Shown here: one piece after another, positions 26,457 to 36,882 of the stretch
Position numbering within the stretch: the stretch's first letter is position 1
How the letters are laid out: every line of letters starts with the position of its first letter
NCBI GenBank assembly: GCA_963830205.1
Contig: CAWHLP010000002.1
Coordinates: 62,001-126,000, forward strand
DNA length: 64,000 nt
Source: CAVSRC01 sp963830205
Lineage (GTDB): Bacteria; Pseudomonadota; Alphaproteobacteria; Rhizobiales; Kaistiaceae
Reading direction: 5' to 3'
Notes under the pieces: model-generated
The model's input: only the letters and a program-made list of their open reading frames with translations
What the model was told of the DNA's origin: nothing
Database searches by the model: none
Translations under genes and position numbers: made by a program

Positions 26457-26531
26457 GACAAATTTCGACATATCAAGGCCGCCCTGCGGTGGCCGCCGGC
26501 AGCGACCACCCACATTGAAGCGTCCGTCAGA

Positions 26532-28488
<1,957 letters not shown>

Positions 28489-28695
28489 GCCCTTCCCTCC
28501 CGAAACGTCCGTATCCGGCTTCAGCCGGATTTGATCACTTATAAGCGCGGGGGGAAGGGGGGATGCAAGCCTTAGGATTTCCGCCAAGGGGTGCTCAGCG
28601 CCGTTGTCCGGCAGAATTGTCAAGCTGTGACAATACCTTCGCCGGACAGTGACGAATTTACAGGCTGTAAAGACGAACCCGGGCACGGCGGCGGG

Positions 28696-29532
28696 CTAAA
28701 GCGCCGGAGGGTGCAGCGCTGCGGTTTGGGGACCGGCCGCCACGGTGGGCACGACCGGGGCCGGGGTGAGGGCCACCGAGGTTCCGGGCTCGGCCGGCGC
28801 GAGGGCGACGATGCGATAGCCGGCGGCCTTCATGTCCTTGAGCAGCTCGGGCAGCATGCGGGCGGTGGCGCGCTTGGTGTCGTGGAGGAGCACGATGCCG
28901 CCGTGATGGAGCTTCAGGCGCATGAGCACCTTGCGGCGGATGGCATCGGCGGAAATGCCGGTCCAGTCATCGCCGACCACGTCGGCGCTGAAGACGGCGA
29001 TGCCTTTGGCGGTGAGCCAGGTGCGCAGCGTCCGGGTCTGGCTGAGGCCGGGGAAGCGGAAGAAAGGCGCCGGCGGCCCGCCGAGGATGGCGCCCACCGC
29101 CGCGATGCCGCGGTCGATCTCGCGGGTGGCGGCGTCGGTGGAGAGCTTGGCGAGTGAGACGGGATGGCGCCAGGTGTGGGTGCCGATGGTGTTGCCCTGC
29201 GCCGCTTCGCGGCGGAGCAGGTCGGGTGCGGCCTTGGCCATGCGCCCGACGGCGAAGAAGGTGGCGCGGGTGCAGGCCTCGCTCAAGGCGTCGAGGACGC
29301 GGTCGGTCGTGCCGGGAAGCGGACCGTCGTCGAAGGTGAGGACGACCTCGTTCTCGGCCAGCGGCAGGTCGGCGCGGTAGGTGATGGTGCCGACGGCGAG
29401 CGCCTGGCTGGTATCGATGGCGAGCGTCCGCGCGACGCCGATGGCGTCGGGATCATCGCAGGCGGCAAGGGCGGGGAGAGAGGTGGTGAGAACGGCAAGG
29501 GCGGCGAGCACGCCGAGGGACGACGAACGCAC
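28696..29532 (-). CDS. Polysaccharide deacetylase (NodB homology), exported
   Basis: A 278-residue protein with a signal peptide (about 1-24, ending ALAA) and one NodB domain. Motif 1 is TFDDGP at 66-71, motif 2 HTWRH (H119, H123), motif 3 FFRFPGLSQT and motif 5 IVLLHDTKRAT. The metal triad D-H-H is intact. It removes N- or O-acetyl groups from a cell-wall or surface glycan in the periplasm; the target is unknown. Start is GTG at 29532; I see no in-frame ATG that retains the signal peptide. The C-terminus is a Pro/Ala/Thr-rich tail. Confidence 0.9.
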   Translation of the reverse strand: MRSSSLGVLAALAVLTTSLPALAACDDPDAIGVARTLAIDTSQALAVGTITYRADLPLAENEVVLTFDDGPLPGTTDRVLDALSEACTRATFFAVGRMAKAAPDLLRREAAQGNTIGTHTWRHPVSLAKLSTDAATREIDRGIAAVGAILGGPPAPFFRFPGLSQTRTLRTWLTAKGIAVFSADVVGDDWTGISADAIRRKVLMRLKLHHGGIVLLHDTKRATARMLPELLKDMKAAGYRIVALAPAEPGTSVALTPAPVVPTVAAGPQTAALHPPAL

Positions 29533-29646
29533 GGACAGAGACTCCCACGCAACCAGAACAGGGACGGAAATCTAGCATTTCCGCCTGATACGCGCGGGAT
29601 CATCGCGGTTTATTGTAAATGGAGTTTGTCTGGCCGGCGGGCGCGC

Positions 29647-30060
29647 TCAGAGGCCGCCCATCTTGCACACCCGCTTCCATTCGGCCTCGGTGACCGGCTG
29701 GACCGAGAGACGGGAGAGCTTGACCAGCGCCATGCCGGCAAGCGCCGCGTCGGCCTTGACGGCGGAAAGCGTCACCGGCTTCGGCAGCGGCTCGACGGCG
29801 GCGATGTCGACACACTCCCAGGCGCCTTCCGTGGCGGTCGAGTCCGGATGGGCCTCCCTGACCACTTCGACGATGCCGACCACCGCCTTCTCGTCGCCGG
29901 AGTGGTAGAAGAAGCCGCGATCGCCTTTCTTCATGGCGCGCATGTTGTTGCGGGCGGTGAAGTTGCGCACGCCGTCCCATTCCTGGCCGGCCTTGCCCTT
30001 CTTCACCTGCATTGCCCACGACCAGGTCTCGGGCTCGGACTTGAACAACCAGTGGGCCAT
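29647..30060 (-). CDS. EVE domain-containing protein
   Basis: A 137-residue protein filled by one EVE domain (PUA-like fold): MAHWLFKSEPETWSW, WDGVRNFTARNNMRAMKKGDRGFFYHSGDEKAVVGI, then ALVKLSRLSVQPVTEAEW. The aromatic SEPxTWSW and RN-ARN motifs are those of the family including human THYN1, which recognises modified bases in DNA or RNA. The bacterial role is not established. ATG at 30060, downstream of nothing obvious on this strand. Confidence 0.93.
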   Translation of the reverse strand: MAHWLFKSEPETWSWAMQVKKGKAGQEWDGVRNFTARNNMRAMKKGDRGFFYHSGDEKAVVGIVEVVREAHPDSTATEGAWECVDIAAVEPLPKPVTLSAVKADAALAGMALVKLSRLSVQPVTEAEWKRVCKMGGL

Positions 30061-30371
30061 GGCCGCTGCCTCCTTGATGATGCGGCCAGCCTAGTGAACT
30101 GGGTCGCCAGCGTCCACGGCCGACCGCAGGGTCGGACACAACCTGCGGGCAGGCGGTTGCAATACAACTCTTGGTCGTCAATTCTCGAAGGTCGTTGTTG
30201 CTCCGAAGTTTTTAGTCGATTGCCGCGACGGCGACTACAACAATAATACACGCGAGGATTGTGTTGACCCGGATCAAATACCGGTCGGGCCTACAACGCT
30301 AACTTGCGGAAACGGTGTTTGACTTCAAATACCTGGAGGCTGCTAAGATAGTAACCGGGAGCGGGGTGATT
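30061..30371. other. Gene-free stretch with AT-rich promoter region
   Basis: 311 bp between the divergent EVE and HTH genes. From about 30150 the base composition is clearly AT-richer than the surroundings. A GTCGATTGCCGCGACGGCGAC-like imperfect palindrome lies near 30214-30234 (GTCG arms). A GTG at 30315 could extend the HTH protein by 19 residues. I see no RNA gene or repeat. Confidence 0.4.
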
Positions 30372-31226
30372 ATGACGTTGCGTGTTGACGGGTCGGCATC
30401 GAATCTGGCGCACAATCTTGTGCGTCTGTGCAAGCGCGAGGTGAGCATCGCAGCCGTTTGCCGCGCGACCCAGATCAATCGGCAGCAGTTCAACCGCTAC
30501 CTGGCCGGACAATCGATTCCGAGCCCGGCGAACCTCGAGAAGATCTGCCGCTACTTCAACATCTCCAAGGCCGAGCTCTTCCGCCCGCCGAACGTTCCGC
30601 ACGGGCCGGCGACGCGTGAGACTCCCGCCGCAGGCCCGCGCAAACCGCCGTGGTCGCACGCCGACGCCGGAGCGATCCTGCGGCTGCTCTACTCCAATTC
30701 GCGCCCATCGATCGCGCCAGGCATCTATGCGGCGTACTTCTGCCCACTACAGGACCGCGCCAGCGTGGTCCGCTCGACGATCGTCGTGCGCAACGACGAC
30801 AATCTGGTGACCTTCCGGCGCCTGACCGGCTTGACCGAGCGGCCGGGGGCGTGGTGGGGCCAGTTCCGCGGCGACCACCGCGGGATCGTCATCGAGCGCG
30901 CCCACTGGCTCTATTTCGTCGGGCTCAACGCATGCGGCGTGTTGGAGCCGAGCATGCTGGTGCTGAGATGGCTTCCCGGTGCGCGGCCGAGGCTGGGCGG
31001 TTATGCCTCGGTCAATTCCATCGACGGGCCGGCGCCGCTTCCGGTCGTGGTCAGTTCCACGGACCTGTCGCTGAGGGCAGCGATGCGCGCGGCCCACGCC
31101 TATTCGTGGGATGACCCTCAGCTCGATCCGCTGGTGCTGGAGGCGCTGGAGGAACAGGTGGAGCGGCTTGCGGCCAAGACGGCACGACCCGATCCGGGTG
31201 CGCTACGGCTCGTCGCCGTCTCGTGA
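30372..31226 (+). CDS. HTH (XRE-type) transcriptional regulator with unknown C-terminal domain
   Basis: A 284-residue protein. Residues 5-75 form a helix-turn-helix of the phage-repressor type: LAHNLVRLCKREVSIAAVCRA, TQINRQQFNRYLAGQSIPSPAN and LEKICRYFNISKAELF. The remaining 200 residues are an alpha/beta domain I cannot name (IYAAYFCPLQD, WWGQFRGDHRGIVIERAHWLYFVG, GYASVNSIDG). It is probably a ligand- or DNA-context-sensing repressor. I prefer the ATG at 30372 behind GGGAGCGGGG over the GTG at 30315. No target operon is adjacent on the same strand. Confidence 0.78.
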   Translation: MTLRVDGSASNLAHNLVRLCKREVSIAAVCRATQINRQQFNRYLAGQSIPSPANLEKICRYFNISKAELFRPPNVPHGPATRETPAAGPRKPPWSHADAGAILRLLYSNSRPSIAPGIYAAYFCPLQDRASVVRSTIVVRNDDNLVTFRRLTGLTERPGAWWGQFRGDHRGIVIERAHWLYFVGLNACGVLEPSMLVLRWLPGARPRLGGYASVNSIDGPAPLPVVVSSTDLSLRAAMRAAHAYSWDDPQLDPLVLEALEEQVERLAAKTARPDPGALRLVAVS

Positions 31227-31248
31227 AGCGGGGCGCCGGACAAGGGCC

Positions 31249-31482
31249 CTAGTGGTAGGAGTTCTCGGCGACCTTGCGCGCCTCTTCCTCCACGATCGCC
31301 AGCAGATAATCCAGGAAGCGGACGTCCCTCTGGTCGATGCGCTGGGTAAGCCGGCGCATGCCCTGGACCAGATCGCGCACGTAGCTGCCGATCTCGATCG
31401 GCGCGAGGCCGTCCACGAGCGTGCCGAGGTCGGCGCCGTCCTCTTCCGCATCGCGCTCTGCGGTCTGTTCCGAAGCCGTCAT
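31249..31482 (-). CDS. Small conserved-looking protein, unknown function
   Basis: A 77-residue acidic protein: MTASEQTAERDAEEDGADLGTLV, then two predicted amphipathic helices (IGSYVRDLVQGMRRLTQRIDQ and VRFLDYLLAIVEEEARKVAE). No motif I recognise. It lies 134 bp downstream of gpsA on the same strand and could be the end of the gpsA transcript. The skewed codon choice and clean helices argue it is real. ATG at 31482. Confidence 0.6.
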   Translation of the reverse strand: MTASEQTAERDAEEDGADLGTLVDGLAPIEIGSYVRDLVQGMRRLTQRIDQRDVRFLDYLLAIVEEEARKVAENSYH

Positions 31483-31615
31483 CCGTCCCTCCTTGAGATG
31501 GAGCGACGGCGAGTAGAGCGCAGTTCGGCGGAGCGTGCTCCGCTGCCTTCGCGCGAAGGCTTCGCGCCTCAGGGCCGGTAGCGACCGGCGGCCGCGGAGT
31601 CGCTTGCGAGAACGC

Positions 31616-32596
31616 CTAGTCCGATTCGCGCTTCAGCGGGCGCGACATCAGCCCCTCGATGGCTTCGCTGATGGTCAGCGCCCGCTCGACGATTGCCGCG
31701 ACGGCATCGATGATCGGCGTCGAGACGCGGTTGCGGCGGGCGAGGTCGCGAGCCACCGTCGCGGTGGCGATGCCTTCGGCCAGCGCATGGGGCGCATTGG
31801 CGTCGCCGCCGCGGCCAAGATGGTGGCCATAGGAGAAGTTGCGCGACTGCGGGCTGGTGCAGGTGAGCACCAGGTCGCCGAGGCCGGAGAGGCCCATCAA
31901 CGTCTCGGGCCGGGCGCCCATTGCCTCGCCGAGACGGCGGAGCTCGGCGAAGGCGCGCGCGGTCAATGCCGCCTGCGCGCTGGCGCCGAGATCGCGCCCG
32001 GCGACGATGCCGGCAGCGATGGCAAGCACGTTCTTGACCGCGCCGCCGATCTCGACGCCGATCATGTCGGTCTCGGCATAGGGGCGCAGGCCGGGGCCGG
32101 CGAGCGCATGGCAGAGGGCGAGCGCCAGGGCCTCGTCGTCGGCGGCGATGGTGACGGCGGTGGGCAGGCCGCGGGCGACATCGGCGGCGAAGCCAGGCCC
32201 GGACAACACAGCCGGTCGGGTCTCCGGCGCCACCTCGGCGATCACCTCGGAGAGGCGCTTGTCGGTGTCGTGCTCGAGGCCCTTGGCGGCGATGAGGAGC
32301 GGCGTGCCGGCCGGGATATAGGGCGCGGCGGCGGTGGCGACGGCGCGGGTCGCCTGGGCGGGAACGGCGAGGATGACGGCGTCGGCCCTCAGCGCCACCG
32401 CCAGCGAGTCGGTCGCCGGCACGTGGTCGAGGTCGATGCCGGGCAGGTAGCGCGGGTTCTCGTGGCGCTCGTCGATGGCAGCGACGGTGTCGTGATCGCG
32501 CGCCCACAGCTTGACCGTGCGGCCGGCACGGGCGGCGGTCAAGGCCAGCGCGGTGCCCCAGGCGCCGCCGCCGATGATGCCGATGGATTCGATCAT
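31616..32596 (-). CDS. gpsA: Glycerol-3-phosphate dehydrogenase [NAD(P)+]
   Basis: Reduces dihydroxyacetone phosphate to sn-glycerol 3-phosphate for phospholipid synthesis; cytoplasmic. The 326-residue protein has the dinucleotide motif GGGAWGTALA at 9-18, SGPGFAADVARGLPTAVT, the catalytic Lys in GGAVKNVLAIAAG, and GLSGLGDLVLTCTSPQSRNFSYG. Length is typical. Its start overlaps the tsaD stop by four bases, so the two are coupled. The tsaD-gpsA pair divergent from hemC is a recurrent Hyphomicrobiales arrangement. Confidence 0.96.
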   Translation of the reverse strand: MIESIGIIGGGAWGTALALTAARAGRTVKLWARDHDTVAAIDERHENPRYLPGIDLDHVPATDSLAVALRADAVILAVPAQATRAVATAAAPYIPAGTPLLIAAKGLEHDTDKRLSEVIAEVAPETRPAVLSGPGFAADVARGLPTAVTIAADDEALALALCHALAGPGLRPYAETDMIGVEIGGAVKNVLAIAAGIVAGRDLGASAQAALTARAFAELRRLGEAMGARPETLMGLSGLGDLVLTCTSPQSRNFSYGHHLGRGGDANAPHALAEGIATATVARDLARRNRVSTPIIDAVAAIVERALTISEAIEGLMSRPLKRESD

Positions 32597-33681
32597 GCGC
32601 GGGCTCCCTTGGCTCCGGCGCCGAGCTTGGGGGCGGCCAGTTCGTCCAGCGGCCAGCGCGGACGTGCCGCGACGGAGAGCGGATCGACAAGGCCGCGGGC
32701 AAGGCGCTCGGCACCCGCCCAGGCGATCATAACCCCATTGTCGGAGCAGAGGCGCACCGGCGGTACCACGACGCCGAAGGCGTGGCGCGAAGCCGCGTTG
32801 CGGAGCGCGCCGCGCAGCGCCTGGTTGGCGGCGACGCCGCCGGCGGCGACCAGGACGTGCGCTCCGTCGTGGGCGGCGCGGAAAGCCTGCATGGCATGTT
32901 CCGCACGATCGGCGACGATGTCGGTGACCGCCGCCTGGAACGAGGCGCAGAGGTCGGCGACGTCCTGGTCCGACAGCGGCGCGGCCGCTTCGGCGGCAAG
33001 GCGCACGGCGGTCTTGAGGCCGGAGAAGGAGAAATCGGCGCCCGGCCGGCCGATGAGCGGGCGCGGCAGGGGAAAACGTGCCGGATCACCGGTCTGGGCG
33101 GCCTGCTCCACCGCCGGACCGCCGGGATAGGGCAGGCCCAAGAGCTTGGCCGCCTTGTCGAAGGCCTCGCCCAGCGCATCGTCGATGGTGGTGCCGAGAC
33201 GGCGATAGCGGCCGACATCCTCGACGGCGAGGAACTGGCTGTGGCCGCCGGAGACCAGCAGCAGAAGATAGGGGAAGGCGATGCCGTCGGTGAGACGGGC
33301 GGTCAAGGCATGGCCTTCCAGGTGATTGACGGCGATGAGCGGCTTGCCGGCGGCAAGCGCGATCGCCTTGGCGGTGGTGAGGCCGACGAGGACGCCGCCG
33401 ATGAGGCCGGGACCGGCGGTGGCGGCGACCGCGTCGATCTCGGCGAAGGTGTGGCCGGACTGGGCGAGCGCTGCATAGACCACGTCGTCGAGCACCTCGA
33501 CATGGGCGCGGGCGGCGATCTCCGGCACGACACCGCCGAAGGCGGCGTGGTCGTCGATCTGGGAGAGCACGATGTCGGAGAGGATGCTGCCGCTGCCGTC
33601 CTCGCCGCGGGCCACCACCGCGGCAGCGGTTTCATCGCAGCTGGTCTCGATGCCGAGAACGATCGATCGCCGATTGCGCAT
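32593..33681 (-). CDS. tsaD: tRNA N6-adenosine threonylcarbamoyltransferase
   Basis: Transfers threonylcarbamoyl to A37 of ANN-decoding tRNAs, with TsaB/TsaE partners encoded elsewhere. The 362-residue protein begins IVLGIETSCDETAAAVV. The iron-binding HLEGH is at 120-124, with LLLVSGGHSQ, PGGPAVEQ, FSFSGLKTAV and CSDNGVMIAW following. All are family hallmarks. I take the ATG at 33681 because homology begins at RSIVLGIETS; an upstream start at 33717 would add residues with no support. It is divergent from hemC across about 80 bp. Confidence 0.96.
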   Translation of the reverse strand: MRNRRSIVLGIETSCDETAAAVVARGEDGSGSILSDIVLSQIDDHAAFGGVVPEIAARAHVEVLDDVVYAALAQSGHTFAEIDAVAATAGPGLIGGVLVGLTTAKAIALAAGKPLIAVNHLEGHALTARLTDGIAFPYLLLLVSGGHSQFLAVEDVGRYRRLGTTIDDALGEAFDKAAKLLGLPYPGGPAVEQAAQTGDPARFPLPRPLIGRPGADFSFSGLKTAVRLAAEAAAPLSDQDVADLCASFQAAVTDIVADRAEHAMQAFRAAHDGAHVLVAAGGVAANQALRGALRNAASRHAFGVVVPPVRLCSDNGVMIAWAGAERLARGLVDPLSVAARPRWPLDELAAPKLGAGAKGARA

Positions 33682-33762
33682 GGATTTGGCTATTCTGCCC
33701 CTCGCCTCAGCCGGCAAGATCGGCCATAGAGTGAACCGCCCGAAAGCCCCCTAACACCCCGG

Positions 33763-34699
33763 ATGCCAGCCTTGCAATCGGCTCGAACACGTAGCGCTAC
33801 CCTCGCCATCGGCACCCGCGCCAGTCCGTTGGCGCTGTGGCAGGCGGAGGCCGTGCGCGTGGCGCTGGCCGGCATCGGCATTGCGGCCGGGATTGCGCCG
33901 ATCCGCACCACCGGCGACCGCATCACCGACCGGCCGCTCGACGAGGTCGGCGGCAAGGGCCTGTTTACCAAGGAGATCGACGAGGCGCTGATCGCCGGGC
34001 GCATCGACCTTGCCGTCCATTCGGCCAAGGACCTGCCGACGGCGCTGCCCGCCGGCATCGTCGTCGCCGCCTGCCTCAAGCGTGCCGACGCGCGCGACGC
34101 CTTCCTGTCGCTCAGGGCGAAACATCTGCGCGACCTGCCCGAGGGCGCCGTGATCGGCACGGCATCGCTGAGGCGCGCGGCGCTGGCGCTGCGGCTGCGG
34201 CCCGACCTCAGGATCATCCCCATGCGCGGCAATGTGGAGACAAGGCTGAGGAAGCTCGACTCCGGCGAGGCCGACGCCACCCTGCTGGCGCTGGCCGGGC
34301 TCGAGCGGCTCGGCCTCGCCAAGCGCGCCGCCGGAATCCTCGGCGACCGACGAATGGCTGCCGGCGCCGGGGCAGGGCACCATCGCCATCACCGCCCGCC
34401 AGGATGACCCGGCGATGCTGGCGCGGCTGGCGCTGATCGACCACCGCGCCACCTCGCTGGCGCTCAAGGCCGAGCGCGCCTTCCTCGCCGTGCTCGACGG
34501 CTCGTGCCGCACGCCGATCGGCGGCCTCGCCGAGATCGACGGTGCGGTGCTCCGCCTGCGCGGCATCATCGTCAAGCCGGACGGCAGCATCGCGCACACG
34601 ATCGACCGGCGGGGCAGCGCGGACGAGGCGGAAGCGCTCGGCGCCGATGCCGGGGCGGAGCTTGCCCGGCGCGGCGGGCCGGGTTTCTTAGCCGGCTAA
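33763..34699 (+). CDS. hemC: Hydroxymethylbilane synthase, frame interrupted
   Basis: Polymerises four porphobilinogen to hydroxymethylbilane in heme synthesis. N-part: IGTRASPLALWQAEAVR, GGKGLFTKEIDEAL, HSAKDLPTALPAG, IGTASLRRAA and RGNVETRLRKLDSGEADATLLA. One extra base near 34350 (GGCGACCGACGAATGG) throws off the conserved DEWLPAPGQG; it reappears in the next frame, followed by TIAITARQDD and LDGSCRTPIGG with the Cys that anchors the dipyrromethane cofactor. Corrected length is about 311 residues, normal. First gene of the hemC-hemD-COG4223-hemY cluster. Confidence 0.93.
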
Positions 34700-34703
34700 T
34701 CCC

Positions 34704-35402
34704 ATGCGGCTTCTGGTCACGCGACAGGAACCCGATGCCACCGCGACGGCTGGACGGCTGACGGCACTCGGCCACAGCGTGGTGGTCGAGCCGCTGCTCA
34801 GGATCGTGCTCAACGCCCCGCCGGGCGAGCTGCCCGACCCGGCCGGCCTGATCGTCACCAGCCGCAACGGCGTCAGGGCGCTCAAGACCTGGCCGCAGGC
34901 GGCACGCTGGCGCGAGGTGCCGCTGTTCGCGGTCGGCGCGGCGACGGCAGAAGCGGCCCGTGCCGCCGGATTCCACCATGTGACGGCGGGCGAGGGCGAG
35001 GGGAAAGCGTTGCTTGCGGTCATCGTCGCGGCGCTGCCGCCCGGCCGTGGCCCGGTCATCTATGCGGCGGCGCGCGACCTCAGCGGCAATCTGTCGGAGC
35101 ACCTGGAAGAGGCCGGCACCGACCTGCAGATGGTGGAAGCCTACCGGGCGGAACGGGCGGCGCGCCTGAGCCCGGCACTCATGGGCGAACTTGCCGCCGG
35201 CAGCATCGACGGAGCGCTGTTCTATTCGCGGCGCACGGCCGAAACCTTCCGCGACCTCGTTGCCGGCCGGCCGCTGCGGCTGGCGCATGTCTTCGCCCTG
35301 TCGGACCAGGTCGCCGGGCCGCTCAGGGGCCTCGCCGCGGCGCTGCACATTGCCGCAAAGCCGGACGAAGCCAGCCTGTTTGCGCTGATCCAGCCGAAGT
35401 GA
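34704..35402 (+). CDS. hemD: Uroporphyrinogen-III synthase
   Basis: Closes and inverts ring D of hydroxymethylbilane to give uroporphyrinogen III. The 232-residue protein has the diverged but recognisable layout: MRLLVTRQEPDATATAGRLTALGH, PAGLIVTSRNGVRAL, LFAVGAATAEAARAAGF, VIYAARDLSGNL and a late FYSRRTAETF. HemD is poorly conserved, so position between hemC and hemY is strong support. It starts 4 bp behind hemC. ATG at 34704. Confidence 0.92.
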   Translation: MRLLVTRQEPDATATAGRLTALGHSVVVEPLLRIVLNAPPGELPDPAGLIVTSRNGVRALKTWPQAARWREVPLFAVGAATAEAARAAGFHHVTAGEGEGKALLAVIVAALPPGRGPVIYAAARDLSGNLSEHLEEAGTDLQMVEAYRAERAARLSPALMGELAAGSIDGALFYSRRTAETFRDLVAGRPLRLAHVFALSDQVAGPLRGLAAALHIAAKPDEASLFALIQPK

Positions 35403-35484
35403 AGTGATGCCGGGCGGTGTGGCCGCGCCGCCATAAGCCTGTATTGTATGGGGCCAGGGGTTAGACGACCCGACGAGGACGAGC

Positions 35485-36882
35485 ATGGCCGCCGAAGACG
35501 ACGGAGCACGGGACGACAAGCCGGCTGATGCCGAGCGCAAGGGCCGCGGGCGCACCAAGCGGCCGCCGGTCACCATTGACCTGACCGCCGAGCGCGTTGC
35601 CGACAAGGGCGAGCGCGCGGACGCGGCGCCGGTGGAGGCCGCAGCACCTGCCGAAACCGAAAGCGGCGCGGCCGAGGCGCCGTCCGCCCCGGAGCCGCCG
35701 GAGGCGACAGCCGAATCTCAGGCCGAGCCGGAACCGGCGAAGCCGGCGGAAGCGGAGCCGCCGCGCACCAAGCGGCCGCCGGGCGCCAGCATCATCGGCA
35801 GCGACGACGGCTGGGCGCGGGCGGCGTTCACCGGCGTTGCCGGCGGCATCGTCGCGCTCATCCTCATCATCGTGCTGCAGGTGATCGGCCTGGTGCCATC
35901 GCCCGGGCGGTCGGCGGCGGTGCAGGCAGCCGACCAGGCCAAGACGGCAAGCGAAGCGGTGGCGGCGCTCGACCGGCGCGTCTCGGCGGTTGAGATGATC
36001 ACCCAGAACCTGCCGAGCAAGACCACGGTCGAAGGGCTCCAGGGCCAGGTCGCCCAGTTGCAGAAGGAGGTGGGCGCCCTGGCGACGCAGGGCGATCTCA
36101 CGGTCCTGGAAAACAAGCTCACGGCGCTTGCCGGCAAGGTCGACGGGCTGCCGCAGGGCGTGACCCAGGACGACCTGGCGGCGCTCACCGATCGCGTGGC
36201 GCGCCTGGAGGCCGGTGGCGCCACCGGTGGCGGCGGCAATGCGGACGCCACCGCGGTGGCGGCGCTCAACAGCCGCATCGATCAGGCACAGGCCAGCCTC
36301 AAGGCGCTCGGCGAGCGGGTGGCGGCGCTCGAAGGCAAGCTCACGGCCGGGCCGGCGGACAGCACGCTCGCCGCCCGCGCCATCGCGGTGGTGGCGCTCC
36401 GCCGTGCGGTTGACGAGGGGGTGCCGTTCGCGACCGACCTCGACCTTGCCGCGGCACTGGGCCTGCCGGCCGCCGATGTCGCGGCGCTCAAGCCCTTCGC
36501 CGAGAAGGGCGTGGCGACCAAGGCGGCGCTGGCGGCCGAATTCGGCGGCGTCGGCGATGCCATCATCGCGGCGGCAGCCAAGGCCAACCCCAATGCCGGC
36601 TTCTTCGACCGGCTTCTGGCCGGCGTCGGCTCGCTGGTGACGGTGCGGCCGGCCGGGCCGGTCGCCGGGAACGACCCGCCGGCGATCGTCTCGCGCATGC
36701 GCGCCGCGGTCGATGCCGGCGATCTCGCCACCGCGCTCAGCGAGCGCGACAGCCTCCCCGACGCCGGCAAGGCCGCATCCGCCGACTGGGCGGCGGCGGC
36801 GACAAGCCGCGTCACCATCGACGGGCTGATCGCCAAGATCGCCGACAGCGTCAAGCCGGCCGCAGGGAACGCTCCGACATGA
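35485..36882 (+). CDS. COG4223 (mitofilin-like) inner-membrane protein
   Basis: A 465-residue protein with a long acidic, Ala/Pro/Glu-rich cytoplasmic head (1-115), one membrane span (about 120-140, GGIVALILIIVLQVIGLV), then a coiled-coil periplasmic region (ALDRRVSAVEMITQNLP to VAALEGKL, about 155-290) and a helical C-terminal domain. This is the alphaproteobacterial relative of mitofilin/Mic60 that sits between hemD and hemY in the order. A role in membrane organisation has been proposed for the family, with no enzyme activity apparent. Its stop overlaps hemY by four bases. Confidence 0.85.
   Translation: MAAEDDGARDDKPADAERKGRGRTKRPPVTIDLTAERVADKGERADAAPVEAAAPAETESGAAEAPSAPEPPEATAESQAEPEPAKPAEAEPPRTKRPPGASIIGSDDGWARAAFTGVAGGIVALILIIVLQVIGLVPSPGRSAAVQAADQAKTASEAVAALDRRVSAVEMITQNLPSKTTVEGLQGQVAQLQKEVGALATQGDLTVLENKLTALAGKVDGLPQGVTQDDLAALTDRVARLEAGGATGGGGNADATAVAALNSRIDQAQASLKALGERVAALEGKLTAGPADSTLAARAIAVVALRRAVDEGVPFATDLDLAAALGLPAADVAALKPFAEKGVATKAALAAEFGGVGDAIIAAAAKANPNAGFFDRLLAGVGSLVTVRPAGPVAGNDPPAIVSRMRAAVDAGDLATALSERDSLPDAGKAASADWAAAATSRVTIDGLIAKIADSVKPAAGNAPT

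Noticed and set aside
34340..34360. Programmed frameshift in hemC and the other broken genes
   Set aside because: No shared slippery heptamer, in-frame stop or internal ribosome-binding-like signal at the shift sites; sequencing insertion is simpler.
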